In this document: positions 1 to 11,133 of the stretch, piece by piece | How positions within the stretch are numbered: the stretch's first letter is position 1 | How the letters are laid out: every line of letters starts with the position of its first letter | Origin: Antitrichia curtipendula | Lineage: Eukaryota > Streptophyta > Bryopsida > Hypnales > Leucodontaceae | Length of the DNA stretch: 64,000 nucleotides | Direction: 5' to 3' | NCBI GenBank assembly: GCA_951230915.1 | Contig: OX579636.1 | Span: forward strand, 23,557,567-23,621,566 | Made by a program: the position numbers and the translations under genes | The notes under the pieces: model-generated | Database searches by the model: none | What the model was told of the DNA's origin: nothing | The model's input: only the letters and a program-made list of their open reading frames with translations

Positions 1-250
1 CACTTGCAACTTGTGAAGAGATGTGCAGAAATCAAAGACAATGATTGGCTCTTGCAATAGAAAAACAATTTTTCCTCAATGCATTCATTTGCTAAACTGG
101 TCCATTTAAGGATCACCCCATCTCCATTCATCACCTAAAAATAGGGGCGGTTTCAAGAAGATGGGCGCTTTTAGAGCACACTACCTTATCATATGCAGCA
201 AACACTTGAAAATGGCAACAAAGCCCAATGTAGAATGTAGGCGGCCTTTT
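1..250. repeat. Dispersed repeat, copy 1 (cut by window edge)
   Basis: This stretch matches 48437-48650 over most of its length. Shared blocks include the opening 'acttgcaactt', 'attggctctt'/'attgactctt', and 'catttaaggatcacc'/'catttaaggaccact' followed by a CCATTT/CCATTC stretch. No coding capacity is visible. The class is unknown. Confidence 0.55.
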
Positions 251-310
251 TATAGGTACAATAGTGTGTCAGCATATTCTGGAATGTTGTTAAAGAAAAT
301 GTCATATTAA

Positions 311-530
311 CCCTTAAAGAACAAACTTGTGACCGCGGAAATCATCCATTTGGGAATCATGTGAATCATTGGATTAAAAAATCCAAAAGTACTCATTGGA
401 AGTCAAACTATGGTAGAAGACCTTCCTTTTACGCACAAAATTTGGAAGATGAATAGTTGCACTTCCGATTCACATAGAAGGATTCTTTATCATTCATCTG
501 TCATAAAACGGCTTCAACATCGTTTATGAG
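311..530. mobile_element. TTAA-flanked small element (subfamily 4), first of an abutting pair
   Basis: The element is preceded by TTAA at 307-310 and begins CCCTTAAAG. It ends at 530, where TTAG (531-534, probably decayed TTAA) separates it from the next copy. Its body is homologous to 535-752 and 46213-46444: all three carry 'aagtcaaact' or 'ggtcaaact', then a CTTTCC/CTCTCC block, 'aaaattcca' or 'aaatttgga', and 'gttgcactt' or 'cttgcactt'. It is about 220 bp and non-coding. Confidence 0.55.
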
Positions 531-534
531 TTAG

Positions 535-752
535 CCCTTTAAGGAGGGTTGGTTACTATGAAAATCATCCTTTTGGATGCAATGAGAATCATCTATTTTA
601 AAAAAAGGTAGCATACATTGGAGGTCAAACTATTGTGAAAGACTTTCCTTTTTTTGTACAAAATTCCAAAGATGAACACTTGCACTTTTCTCTTACATGG
701 AAGGATTCTTTGTCATCCATTAGTCACTTAGTATCCCATCAGCGTTATAGGG
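535..752. mobile_element. TTAA-flanked small element (subfamily 4), second of an abutting pair
   Basis: The element starts CCCTTTAAGG right after TTAG (531-534). It ends GTTATAGGG before TTAA (753-756). Its body is a diverged direct repeat of 311-530, so two elements stand head to tail sharing one junction tetranucleotide. A short open frame at 635-823 is not conserved in the other copies, so I do not call it a gene. Confidence 0.55.
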
Positions 753-756
753 TTAA

Positions 757-3270
757 CCATAGAAGGCCAAGGCTCCCTATGATTAAGATAGACACAAAAA
801 TATTCCAACAATTGGACCAATAGATTCATCTTTGAAATCATCTATCTGATCTTTTAGGTCTGCAATGTCCTTACAAGGTTGAAAAGGTCAAAATGATACA
901 AAAACACATCTATTAGTGAACCTATCCAAACTCTCTCTCTTGTAGATGCAGCTTGTGTTAATCCCTCAGCACCTGAATCCTATCTTGATTTTTTTGCATA
1001 TTTTTGCTTATATCTTTATAAATGTATATTATTTATCTCAAATTTATTATACAAAAAGTTAAAAAAGATGAAGTCAAGCATTGGTTTGGATGAATGAAAG
1101 ATTTTGTGGTAAAAAAATCTTAAATCTTCTCTATTCATCATAAAAAATTGGGATGTTGGAGTACTAAAGGGGCAAATTATGTGCACCTATAATTGACACT
1201 AATTACAATAGTTGAACATAGTAACTATTGTTAAAGTTAAATTTTTTATTTATTGAATCTTATTGGCAACTTTGCATAATTAATTTATTCATTGTATAAA
1301 TAGTTATGCCTTTTCAAAGGACGGTCTCTAGGTGTACCAAAAAACAACACTAGGCTTAATCACATAGACTCATATTTTGACATCAATATCTAGGTTTTTG
1401 TGATGCTATAGTATTTTGGGCAATGTTAATTAAGAATGTACATACTTTAGTTTGTCTTGATGTAAAATTTCCTTTCTCCTTTTGCCACAACCAACAATGT
1501 CTGACCTTTGGAGAAAGGATTTTTGAAATGTGCATTGATTTGTTCTACTGAAGGGGAGAAATTAGTATCACCTTCAAAATTAGTGTCAATATAAAATTTC
1601 ATTTTTGTGGATACTGGTACAATGCAATAATATTCTATCCTATACTATTTCAAATTAAAGTCACTTGCACTATTAGAAGAAATCAATGTAGTCACAATCC
1701 AAAAGAATTAGATTATATATGCTACCAACTCATAATTATTTACTTAACCCTTGAATGTCTAGGAAGACCAATTACGATATGGAAGCAATATGAACAATTT
1801 GGGTATATTTGATGTATTGAAAATGTATGATTGAATACAACAGTGAAAAAAGTTTTTCTCATGCTAAGCTCTAGGTCCAATAACTCATGGCTTAATTTCC
1901 AATTTGAATCATTATTGCACTTCTTACGCATCTAAAAAACTACAAAATGATCATGCATTTTATTTGTATGATGCCATATAATTTGAGCATAATAAATTCT
2001 AAGTGTTGAAATAATATCTATACCTTAAGTTAGGTTGTTTATTTTGTTTGTTTTTCTTGTTATAGTGAGATCTCGTGAATTGTGCGTCTTCCAATCACAT
2101 TATTGGTACCATTGGAAAGCTCTCTTTGAGGAGGGATGCATGGGCTTTGTTTTGTGGTGTTTGGACCTCTAGTGTGAAAGTTATTGAATTCCAAAGTTTC
2201 TATGAATCAAAAATTTGAATCAAATTATCTTTTATTTTAGAAAAACATAACTTTACATCACATGTGGCTGAATGTCACAAATCAAAGTCATTGTGCTCCT
2301 TTGTGCATAAAATAAAATAAATTTCAAATTTTTTATAAATTAAAAAATTAAAAAATTATTATTACTTTTATTTTGGTTATGGCAACAATATAGGGCACAC
2401 TAATCTAAATAAAATACATTGATCGTTGAATTATTAATCTAATATTTTATGTTTTTCCATATTTAAATATATAATTTATATATATTCAAATAGTAAATAT
2501 GATATTGTGTATGGTTCCCTACATACCTTTGAGGGTTAAACTATTGATCAATTAGATATATAATAAATGAATAAAGCATAGCCAATACATATTTACTAGT
2601 TGATATAAATTTGAAGGCACAATTTTAAATGGGAGAGGATGGCTTCAATTGTGATCCATTTCCAAATTATATTTGCTATGAAGTAACTACCTACAAATAA
2701 AATCATTCCAATAACATTTGAGCTTGGTTACCAATATTAATCTATCTAAATTATTGTAGGATCTTATTGGAAGTCACTAGGGATTTCCATGGATTCCAGA
2801 TTCTTTTGGTATATTTTTTTTAGCAAAGATGGAATATACTATGAATTTTCAAAGTACTAAAAATTGGTGTATTACAAATAAATCCTATATTCTCATCTTA
2901 AATTAATTATGTCTTTAGAAAAAATATACATGGCACAATTTTTGCAAACAAGACACAAGTTAAGTGCACTAACCTTATTAGATACATTCAACATATTCTC
3001 TCTAAAGACACAATTCATTTGATTGCATATTGTTTATGAGATAAACAAATGTAACGCCAACTATAGAAATTTTGAATCCATGTGGGCATTCAAGATAAAA
3101 TGATAAAATTGATGCAATTTTGTACATTGGCACATTTTTATGCATTAAAATGCATTTGATTGCATAAAGTTTGGAGACAGAATGAATTTGTTACAAATTT
3201 TCAAAGGAGAAGTTTGTTGGATGCTACAAGTGTAACCTAGGTAAATTTAAATCATTGGATTAACTATAAA
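757..3270. other. AT-rich spacer, no gene seen
   Basis: No open frame longer than about 63 codons is present, and no RNA gene or clear repeat boundary. Low-complexity A/T runs are common. Confidence 0.6.
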
Positions 3271-3274
3271 AACC

Positions 3275-3472
3275 CAAGTTTTAGGTGGTGTTTTGTAAGT
3301 TTTTAAAACATATTTTTAGGTGATGCCCAATTCAACAATCCCATGTTTTTATGTCAACAACACGTTCAATATAACATCAATGTTGACATAAAAACATGGT
3401 TTTGTTGCAATGGACGTCACCTTAAATTTCTTTTTTGAAGAACAAAACATCATCTAAAAAACAGGTTTCCTA
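3275..3472. repeat. Fold-back (hairpin) element
   Basis: CATGTTTTTATGTCAACA (3342-3359) is matched perfectly by its inverse at 3381-3398, leaving a loop of about 21 bp. Pairing continues outward with mismatches: 'aggtgatgcccaattc' near 3318 against the inverse of 'tgcaatggacgtcacct' near 3407, and 'aggtggtgttttgt' near 3285 against the inverse of 'aacaaaacatcatct' near 3441. Each arm is about 85 bp. It could be a MITE or a hairpin-RNA source. Confidence 0.7.
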
Positions 3473-3623
3473 TAGTGATTTATACTAAAAAGATATTCAA
3501 AGTGTCAAAGCCTTGCTCAAGATTGAGAGATAGTTTACAATATATTGTCTTTTTTCAAAGTCAACACTTCTATGATACTATAAATGAACCCATTCATCAT
3601 TTAAAATGAGTGCCCATTGCTAC

Positions 3624-3783
3624 TAAGGTAACTCAGCCTATGACAAGCTCAATGGGAGCTAGCCCATCACAAGTAAAATTATACTAATGGTGTGTATTCT
3701 AGTTTAGAAAATTGCACCACTAGAAGAATTATGCATGTGATGGATTGGCTCCCATTGAGCTTGTCATAAACTGAGTTACCTTA
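3624..3783. mobile_element. Short MITE with about 47-bp inverted arms, TAAGGTAACTCAG termini
   Basis: The left end TAAGGTAACTCAG (3624-3636) is the exact inverse of CTGAGTTACCTTA (3771-3783). Complementarity runs inward through 'tgacaagctcaatgggagc' against 'gctcccattgagcttgtca' with few mismatches. Total length is 160 bp. The first eight bases match the TAAGGTAA start of the larger elements at 43181 and 61417, so it may be a miniature of that family. Confidence 0.75.
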
Positions 3784-4651
3784 ATCCCTTGAAGAAAATA
3801 AACAAATCTATGTTAGAAAATTAATGGAACTTGTAAAAATTTAGAAGTATCTTTCTCCAAGCATAAAAGAGTTACACTAAGAGCAAGTAAAGGAACTTGT
3901 AGTTTGTTTTTCTAACACTCTGAGTGCCCAACGCCTCAATTCTAGCCTTCCATAATTATGAAAGATTGCCTTGTTTGATTGTTATAATCTTGTCAACGGT
4001 ACGACAAAACATTTGTTCATTTTCCTAGAACTCCAAGCCTGTTTCCACTACCAATTTCTATGGTTAGTTTTTGTGAATCTTGTTTAGAGTGATAATTTGT
4101 TTGAAATGAGTTCAAAAGGGTATGAATTTCAGTAAACATGCGTTGCACGCTCAAGAGTTAAGGAATTTGTTAATGAATTTTCTAAAGTTTTGGATACTAT
4201 GATGACATGATCAAAACTTGTGGCTATGTAATAAGTTAGTTAACTTCAAAAGCTTATTGTTTAGAAAAGCAATTTTCAACATTTCAAAAAACTACAAAAA
4301 ATAAAGAAAAATAAATTTACAATCTACCCAACATATATAAAATTATAAAATAATTTTATCTCAAGAAATTTGTCTTTTACCAAGGTGGACGCAAATCATT
4401 GTTCAAGCCTCTTTAAAGGCTTAAGAAATAGTATATAATGGCTTGCAATAGTTTTTAAATGTAAAAACTTAAATGTCCGAAAAAAAATATAACATGACTT
4501 AAACCGCAAGTTTCAAGGTCTTTGAATTCAGGGATCTAAGAACAAATTACCAAGGATTTGGAACCTTCTATTAATTATTTTCAAAACAAAAATAATCTGT
4601 ACAACTCCAAAATAATTAAAAACATTCAACAAATTTGTAAAGTAATTTTAA

Positions 4652-5851
4652 CCCTAAAAGAAATAGAGAGTCTTTTGGGGGATTTTTAGAACTTGTGTTG
4701 ACTTTGTTGACTTCATCTGGAATTTTTCCATAAATATTTTTCCATAGATGCTAATCATCCTAACCAATGTATCAAGATTTATTTCATGTCATTTATAGTA
4801 AATATTGCAAAGTAAGAAAATTTGTTTCAATTCAATATCAAATTGGTTAGCTAAAAATATATTCTAAAAATTTAGTAATTATTTTATTTTACTTTATTTT
4901 ATAGTTTTATACCTACTGAAAAACATTTGAACCTTTCAATTCCAAATAATGAGGTGAAAGTTGTTAGGAGTTTTATTTTTTAGGTAATGAAAGGTAGAAA
5001 AACATACAAAGTTGTCTAAGGCAGGAGGTCCATAAACCGCTCATCTAAGAGTTGAAGCTGACTTTTGGGGAGGTAGAACTTCTTAAAATAATTTTCAGTA
5101 AGTTTTCCTTGAAAGGCAAGAGAAATTGGCATCTAATCCAAGTTGTTTCATATTTTTTGAAGCTTTGTAGAATTAGTTATGAATTTCTAAAGTTGCAGAA
5201 AAGTGCATTTTTGTGGGCTCTAAAACCGACACCTCTTCAAATGCACACCACTTGTACATTGGAAAGTGCAAAATGTACCTCTAGAGCCTGATTGGTTTTA
5301 GAACCCGCTCCATTTTAGGACCTCCTACCTTATTGAACTCAATTTCAAAAATTTCAAAAAAAAAACAAAGACAAAATATATTAATTTTTATTATAATATT
5401 TTCACCATTAGAATTAATTATTTTATTTTTTATTAAAGTTATTAGCATTTTAGGCTATTCTTTCATTTAGTATTACCTTTCATTTTATAAAAATTTTAAT
5501 GATGAATATGAAAGTTTTTTTAGTTAAAATTTTTTACAACCCATTTCCAAAAATATAAACTAGAATGCATAAGTTATGAGACATAAGTGTTTTATTTCAA
5601 AAAATGTTGAAAGACAAATTTTACCTTTTAGAAGGGCTAGAAAAGCCTACTTTTTGAAGTTTAGACACAACTTGCAATCGGTAGGAATGTCAATTATAAT
5701 AGTTTAGGAGGATGTACTTGAATAAGTTAGCTCAAAGTTCCTATGGTTAGATTAGTTAAAAAAATAAATATTGATGACGATTTTATCCTTATTTTGGGTG
5801 AAAGTATTTTGAAACAATTTGGAGCCTGAAAACATGAAAGAACTTTGGGGG
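4652..5851. mobile_element. TTAA-flanked element, subfamily 3, copy 1 (carries an insertion)
   Basis: The element is flanked by TTAA at 4648-4651 and 5852-5855. Termini are CCCTAAAAG and, inverted, CCCCCAAAG. The body is homologous to 61953-62841: shared blocks include 'ccaaataatgaggt' with 'aggagttttatttt', and 'gttgaaagacaa' with 'aagcctac' and 'aaataaatattgatga'. Comparison with that copy shows an extra segment at 5017-5331 (separate entry). No transposase frame is present. Confidence 0.65.
5017..5331. mobile_element. MITE-like insertion with 15-bp inverted ends, nested in the 4652-5851 element
   Basis: The left end TAAGGCAGGAGGTCC (from 5017) and right end GGACCTCCTACCTTA are inverse with one mismatch. 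The segment is absent from the related element at 61953-62841, where 'gttgtct' runs straight into the A-rich continuation, so it is an insertion. It contains a 79-codon open frame (5052-5291) with no recognisable domain, which I do not call coding. Confidence 0.65.
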
Positions 5852-5855
5852 TTAA

Positions 5856-7257
5856 GTTATTTTCATAAATTACCAAAGATTATTGGGAAGAATGCATTGT
5901 TATATAAAATTTATAATTTTTCTTCATGTACACTAATAATAATATTTAGTGCTACTTATAGTAGTTCGCTTGATTTTAGGGTGCTATAAGCTTTTATCTT
6001 CCGCAAGTAGTTTTATCATTTATTTCTATAGAGTTTTATCTTTGAATAGTATTGATATCTACACTTTTGTAGAAATATTCATGAATAGTGAAAATTTGTA
6101 GCATTCTTATATAATTAGCACAAGTCCAAGAAAACATTATTAATACAATAATGAAAATTCATTCAATGAGATCTTAGTTTACAAATGAGATACAATGACT
6201 AACAAAATTGAATACAAATTTGAAACATTTTCATTGAAACAACTATACCATAAGCTCAATGGACAAAATCCAAAAAAAGATATACAAAAGTTGTAGAGTA
6301 CAACATACTACATGTTACCATGGAAGTTTAAAGAAAATATTAGTTGTGATTTGAAAGAAAATTAATTTCAAAGTTAGCCATATCTAAAACTCAGTTTTGT
6401 TCAATATGATTTGTAATTATTTTATCTATTGTCAATTTTTTTCTATAATTCTAAATTTTTTTTTGTGCCTTGGCATGTTGGTATACATCATTTTAGATTA
6501 TTGTACACAAAAATTGAAGGAAATTGACATTTATAGAATTTAAAATATCAACAATTTGACAAATATGCAAATGATGTTGGTTCTTACAATATTTGAATTT
6601 TTTTTTGAATTGAGAGCATGTGATTACATTAGCCATTCTAGAGAGAATATAGGGTGCAACATGGATCATTGTTAAATCTTAATGCTTTTACATTTGAAAT
6701 ATTTGTTGAATTAGATAATACGTTTAATTTATATTTTACAACCATTTCATGCATTTTTAGATTCCATTTTTTGTTTGAATACTAGAAGCCATGATGCACA
6801 AAATATATCAAACAAATCCAAAAAAATAAAATTATCACAATTTGTTTCATCAAAAAAATGAAAATGGCCAAAAATTACACATTTTGTGCAAGGGGGTCCG
6901 TTGCAAATCTTGATTTTTCAGTGTTAGAGGCTCATAGAGAGGTTCATGCATATCACCCTCAAACCCACTAGATCTTGAAGGAAAAATCATAATTAACACT
7001 TGTAAAATTTAAAACCCCTACACTGTAATCCACCCATTTTAAGTTTGATGATATGAATCAGTGATGAAGTCTTTCAATCTTGCCCATTCTTTCAATTTTA
7101 AAAAAGCATGAAGAAGAGAAGATTCATCAAGTATGAAACTATAAAATGCTCCGTTTCAAAAAACAAAACAAAACACACACTATAAAATGCTCCTTGTATG
7201 TATAACAATTTAAAAAAAAATTTACATGATCGAATCTCTAAAAACATCTCCAGAAAA
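5856..7257. other. AT-rich spacer, no gene seen
   Basis: There are no supported coding regions. The sequence is strongly A/T-rich up to the tRNA gene. Confidence 0.6.
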
Positions 7258-7331
7258 CGACCACGAGGGGATTCGAACCCCCGACCTTCAGATCCGAAGT
7301 CTGACGCGCTAATCCACTGCGCTACGCGGCC
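7258..7331 (-). tRNA. tRNA-Arg (anticodon TCG)
   Basis: Read on the minus strand, the 74 nt fold into a full cloverleaf. The acceptor is GGCCGCG paired with CGTGGTC (two G-U pairs) with discriminator G. The D arm is GCGC/GCGC. The anticodon arm is TCAGA-CTTCGGA-TCTGA, placing TCG at the anticodon, which reads CGA (Arg). The T arm is GGGGG-TTCGAAT-CCCCT. The internal promoter boxes are intact: A box TAGCGCAGTGG and B box GGTTCGAATCC. The next four bases downstream are TTTT, a pol III terminator. There is no intron. An open frame that crosses it is a shadow. Confidence 0.97.
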
Positions 7332-8123
7332 AACTGATGTGCACATATCGTTTTTTTGTCAAAACTAATAATTTAATTCAGCAGAATCTGTGTGTATTTA
7401 TTCAAGCTACGTTCACTTCGCCTCACTTGGGCATGGCTGCAAGAGCTGAATCGAGGGTGTGAGTTCTTTGGAAAAGTGGTCGTTGTTGGATAATTGTGAA
7501 TTTTCTGCCAAGGTCACGTTGCCGGTCTCATTGACCTCGTGCTAGTCAGAAGGCCAACAGAACCATGAAAATCAATACCGTTAAACAATACTATTGAATG
7601 AGGACGGTAACTTGGTTTGGATTGTTTTGATGTCTTTGCAAAGTTGTTTTGTCACGAACCTTGAGGCTGAAAGGCACTTGAGGGACCGTTACAACATGTA
7701 TCTTCCAACGAGATTTTGAGCACGTGCGTTCTCTTTCCTGTTCCCTGGTGCTCGCATTCCAATGCGTGCTTTCGGATGAGCGAATCTACAAACGAGCTGA
7801 CAAAATGCGCAAGATGTTTGGGTCGACGCCGCGAGTCGAGAGGTTTGAGCTGCACAGTAACTCCCATACCCCATAATACATCGCCCCTACTTACGAATCA
7901 TGAATTACTCAATAGCAAGTCAATATTTTCGAGTTAAGTTGTTGCAGCGGATTATACAATACTAGCTCCGAATTTACAAAATTCACTTCTGGATCCGCTT
8001 GCTTCAGATCACCAGGATACTACTGCAGTCCGTACACATATGAAAAACCAGCACTCCAGCACGAAATAAACCGAACCTCAGAGGTGGCACCGAATAGCGT
8101 GTATCATGGAGTATTGTCCTGAA

Positions 8124-10141
8124 TTATCCACTTTTCGTCTCTCCCTCTTGCACTTCCATTTCCAAAATAAAGATGTCATCCAGGCGATCATTAGAGTCCG
8201 AGTTCCCACCATACACAAGCATGGAGTTGCCAAAAGACGCCGCAGCATACCACCCCCGGGCGCCAGGATTTGCCTCTCCCCATGTTTCAACCCGGCTCCA
8301 CGTTTGGAGCTCCGTGTCCAACACAAGCACCTCGCTTGAAAAAGCTCCAGCTCCCATGTGGCCTTGGTCACTGGGGTCGACTTCACCCCCGTACAAGACG
8401 ATGTTGGTTCCGATGGTGGCGGTGCCGAAGACGCTTCGACCCGTGGGTGTCGTCCCTTGGCAATGCACTGGCTCCCAAATGTGCTGAGCTAAGTCGAAGC
8501 GATGGATGTCTGAAAGCTCCTGGCCGCAGAAACCGAAGAGCACCCAGATGTGGTTGCGGAGGGATACTAAGCCTGGGCCTCCTCGTGGGATGAGGGTGCT
8601 CTCGGGAGGAGGAGATGGGAGCTTGGACCATTCTTGGGAGGCGATGTCGAAGCACCAGAGGTCGTTGAGGCGGCCGTGCTCACCGCAGCCCCCGAATGTG
8701 AACACCTGTTTCCTGTCCTCATCTGCTGCGATGGCATGGTAGCTCCTGCAGGATTGAATTTTTAATCACAATTAGGGATTTGTTGGAGGGATTTTAGTTT
8801 GGGGTAGGAGTACGCTCAGACCTTTCTAATATGACCTATTAATACGGCATTTTGAACTAATACTATTATGAGCTTCTCTCAAATGATATTCAGGAATGCT
8901 ATCCTGCGCACCTGCCACACAAGCCTTGTCACACTTGTCACACATTCAAACTATATTATGCTCCAAAATTATTATTTTGGGAGTCAGATTAAAGAAGTCA
9001 AGTGTAATACAAAAGACCACAAGTCTAGAGGAAAGAAAGCGTCCTCTCTAACGTACAAGCACTCATTATCAACTCTCTAGAAGTATTTACACCTAAATTA
9101 TGAGCATGAAAGACAAAAACAAGTTATGTTAAACTGTCGATAAAGGAAGCCATTGGGAGTAGTCATTGAACAAGTGTCAAAGCACCACTTGGTGCTCATT
9201 GTGTTATGTTCAACATGTGTGTGTTCGAAGTGCCTCTAAATTAGGTGTCAATTATTGGTGCTCTACTAAGATGAACTTTGGAAGTGAACATCTCATCATA
9301 TTTTTGATTGAAAATCCTTTCTCTTCTCATTTAGAAAAACCATGCTTTAATCCTTCATTCAAATCCCACTCAATTTTGGTTGCATTGCAATACGGGACGA
9401 TTATAGGTGCGCAAGCAAATTCTTAGGGTCTGGGGGGCTGACCTGTGTGGAGGGCTTTTAGGGCCAGAAGAGAGAAGCCTCCAAACGCCCGTCGTGGTGT
9501 CGAAAGCGTAGAATTCGTTCAACTCCTTGTGTTCGTTGTCTCTCCCTGCAAACACGTAGAGAACAGTGTCCACGGCTGCCATAGCCACACCGACGCGAGG
9601 GGAAGGTTTGTCTCCCGTTGCCTTCATGACAGACCATTGCTGCGTTTCAAGGTCGAAGACGTGGACGTCATTGTCTAATGGCACTCTGGGCTCAAATTCT
9701 CCGCCAAACACGTACGCTTTCTTCCCCACCATGGCCACCGCATGGGAGCTTCGGGCAATGGGTGCGCCAGAAGGCTGGGTCACCTGCCAGATCTCTCATA
9801 GTGTTCATTAAATTCGCCTTCGAAATCAGACATCCTGCCGCTACTAGAGTCGAAAAACAATGCCATTCATCTTCCCATTAAAATTCTCACTCTGTTCCAA
9901 ACAGAATTTCACTTGGAGAGCACTACTCGAGAACCGTGGGCACAATGACGGCAGCCGCATGCTCGTGATCAAACTTGCTTGACAGACGAGACATGAAGGG
10001 AGACGACAAGAAGTACTCGCAAAGAAAACCCTAGAAAATCTCCATAGAGACGCAGTCGATTCTCAAACATTCATCGCATAACGAAAGGAGCAAGGGAAAG
10101 ATTGGAACCTCACGCCATGTCGCTCGTAAGCTGGACGCCAT
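8124..10141 (-). CDS. Kelch-repeat protein, At3g07720/nitrile-specifier-like
   Basis: Three exons on the minus strand: 10141-10109, 9783-9443 and 8745-8124, joined at GT/AG sites, give 331 residues, the usual length for the family. Exon 1 encodes only 11 residues (MASSLRATWRE) and continues into VTQPSG, matching the TW-x-K/E-L/V start of homologues. Six kelch blades follow, each with a GG or similar pair and a downstream W: about 20-64, 70-114, 121-164, 176-215, 226-274 and 286-325. Landmarks are YVFGGEFEPRVP, FTFGGCGEHGRLNDLW, GGEVDPSDQGHMGAG and YGGNSDSNDRLDDIF. The protein should be a cytosolic six-bladed beta-propeller. In glucosinolate specifier proteins an ExxxDxxxH motif binds iron; here the site reads E246-S250-H254, so specifier activity is unlikely and the ancestral role is unknown. 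Intron 2 is 697 bp. Confidence 0.93.
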
Positions 10142-11133
10142 GCCTGTGATCTCGAGCTGAGTCGTCTCAATGCAAAAATCCAGCAGCAATTCAAACTATC
10201 TTATCATCAAACCATCACGACTAAAAGTTGGGGGAGTTGTTACATGCCTAACAGCGCAGACAGACAGAGAAAGGAGATTCTGGTGGGGTTGCCTTGGATG
10301 ACGACAAAGTGTCGACATCCATGGACACGACCCATGAAGACCCGGAAGCGATGGTGGGCACTTGCTGCTTGGGGTGAACAAGCGATGGTGGATTGCCGAT
10401 GGTCCCCGAGGGACGAACGTCGACAACAGAGGACGGATGGTGAGCACTCTCTCTACAAAAGGAATTCAGAAGTGCTCAATAAGGAAGAAAGGAACTGAAG
10501 ATGATCGAAGATTTGATGCCCTTCGAAAAAGTTACCGGCCCGGTAGGATGAGCCTGATAGAAGGATGTCTTAATAAATCTTGATAAAAAATTAGATACAT
10601 AGCGTAGAATGTTCAATATTAGGACAGTAGAATTAGGACACATATTATCAAGAATTTTGAACACTTGTGATTTTCTGCATATAATATTCATGTATTCGTG
10701 ATGTATGAACTTCACCTAAGCTCAGACACAATTTGAAGCTTGTGCACGTAACACTAGTCAAACGTTCTCATCAGTTGCTCCCGTACAAAGAATCTAGAAA
10801 CTTTGAAATTCATTTTGCATGCCGCGAATTTCATACACAATAGTGTGGACAAATCGAATAACCAACTGGTAAAACAAGTACCTTTCAGTACAGTACAGTG
10901 CAAATGGTAGAGTCGAATAAATGATATAATTTCCAATCTTTGAACCGAAACACTGTAAGCAACAATTGGGGGTCTTCAAAATCTCTGCGAAGACTCAGAG
11001 ACAATATATTCGATTGCAATCAACCTACACTAACTAGAACCACAGCAAATGAATTTGAATACAATTAATGAATCGACTACCTGAATTTACTCGCAAACTC
11101 AACAAAGCCGTCTCCAACTTTTATCCAATGTCT
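10142..11133. other. Spacer between the kelch and AP2-like genes
   Basis: This holds the upstream region of the kelch gene and the 3' side of the AP2-like gene, both transcribed leftward. Small open frames (60-84 codons) overlap on both strands and show no domain. I see no repeat structure. Confidence 0.5.

Noticed and set aside
7098..7346. 82-codon minus-strand open frame
   Set aside because: It runs through the tRNA-Arg gene; the tRNA fold explains the sequence.
8106..9881. Several + strand open frames of 67-107 codons
   Set aside because: They are shadows of the kelch exons on the opposite strand and have no domain.
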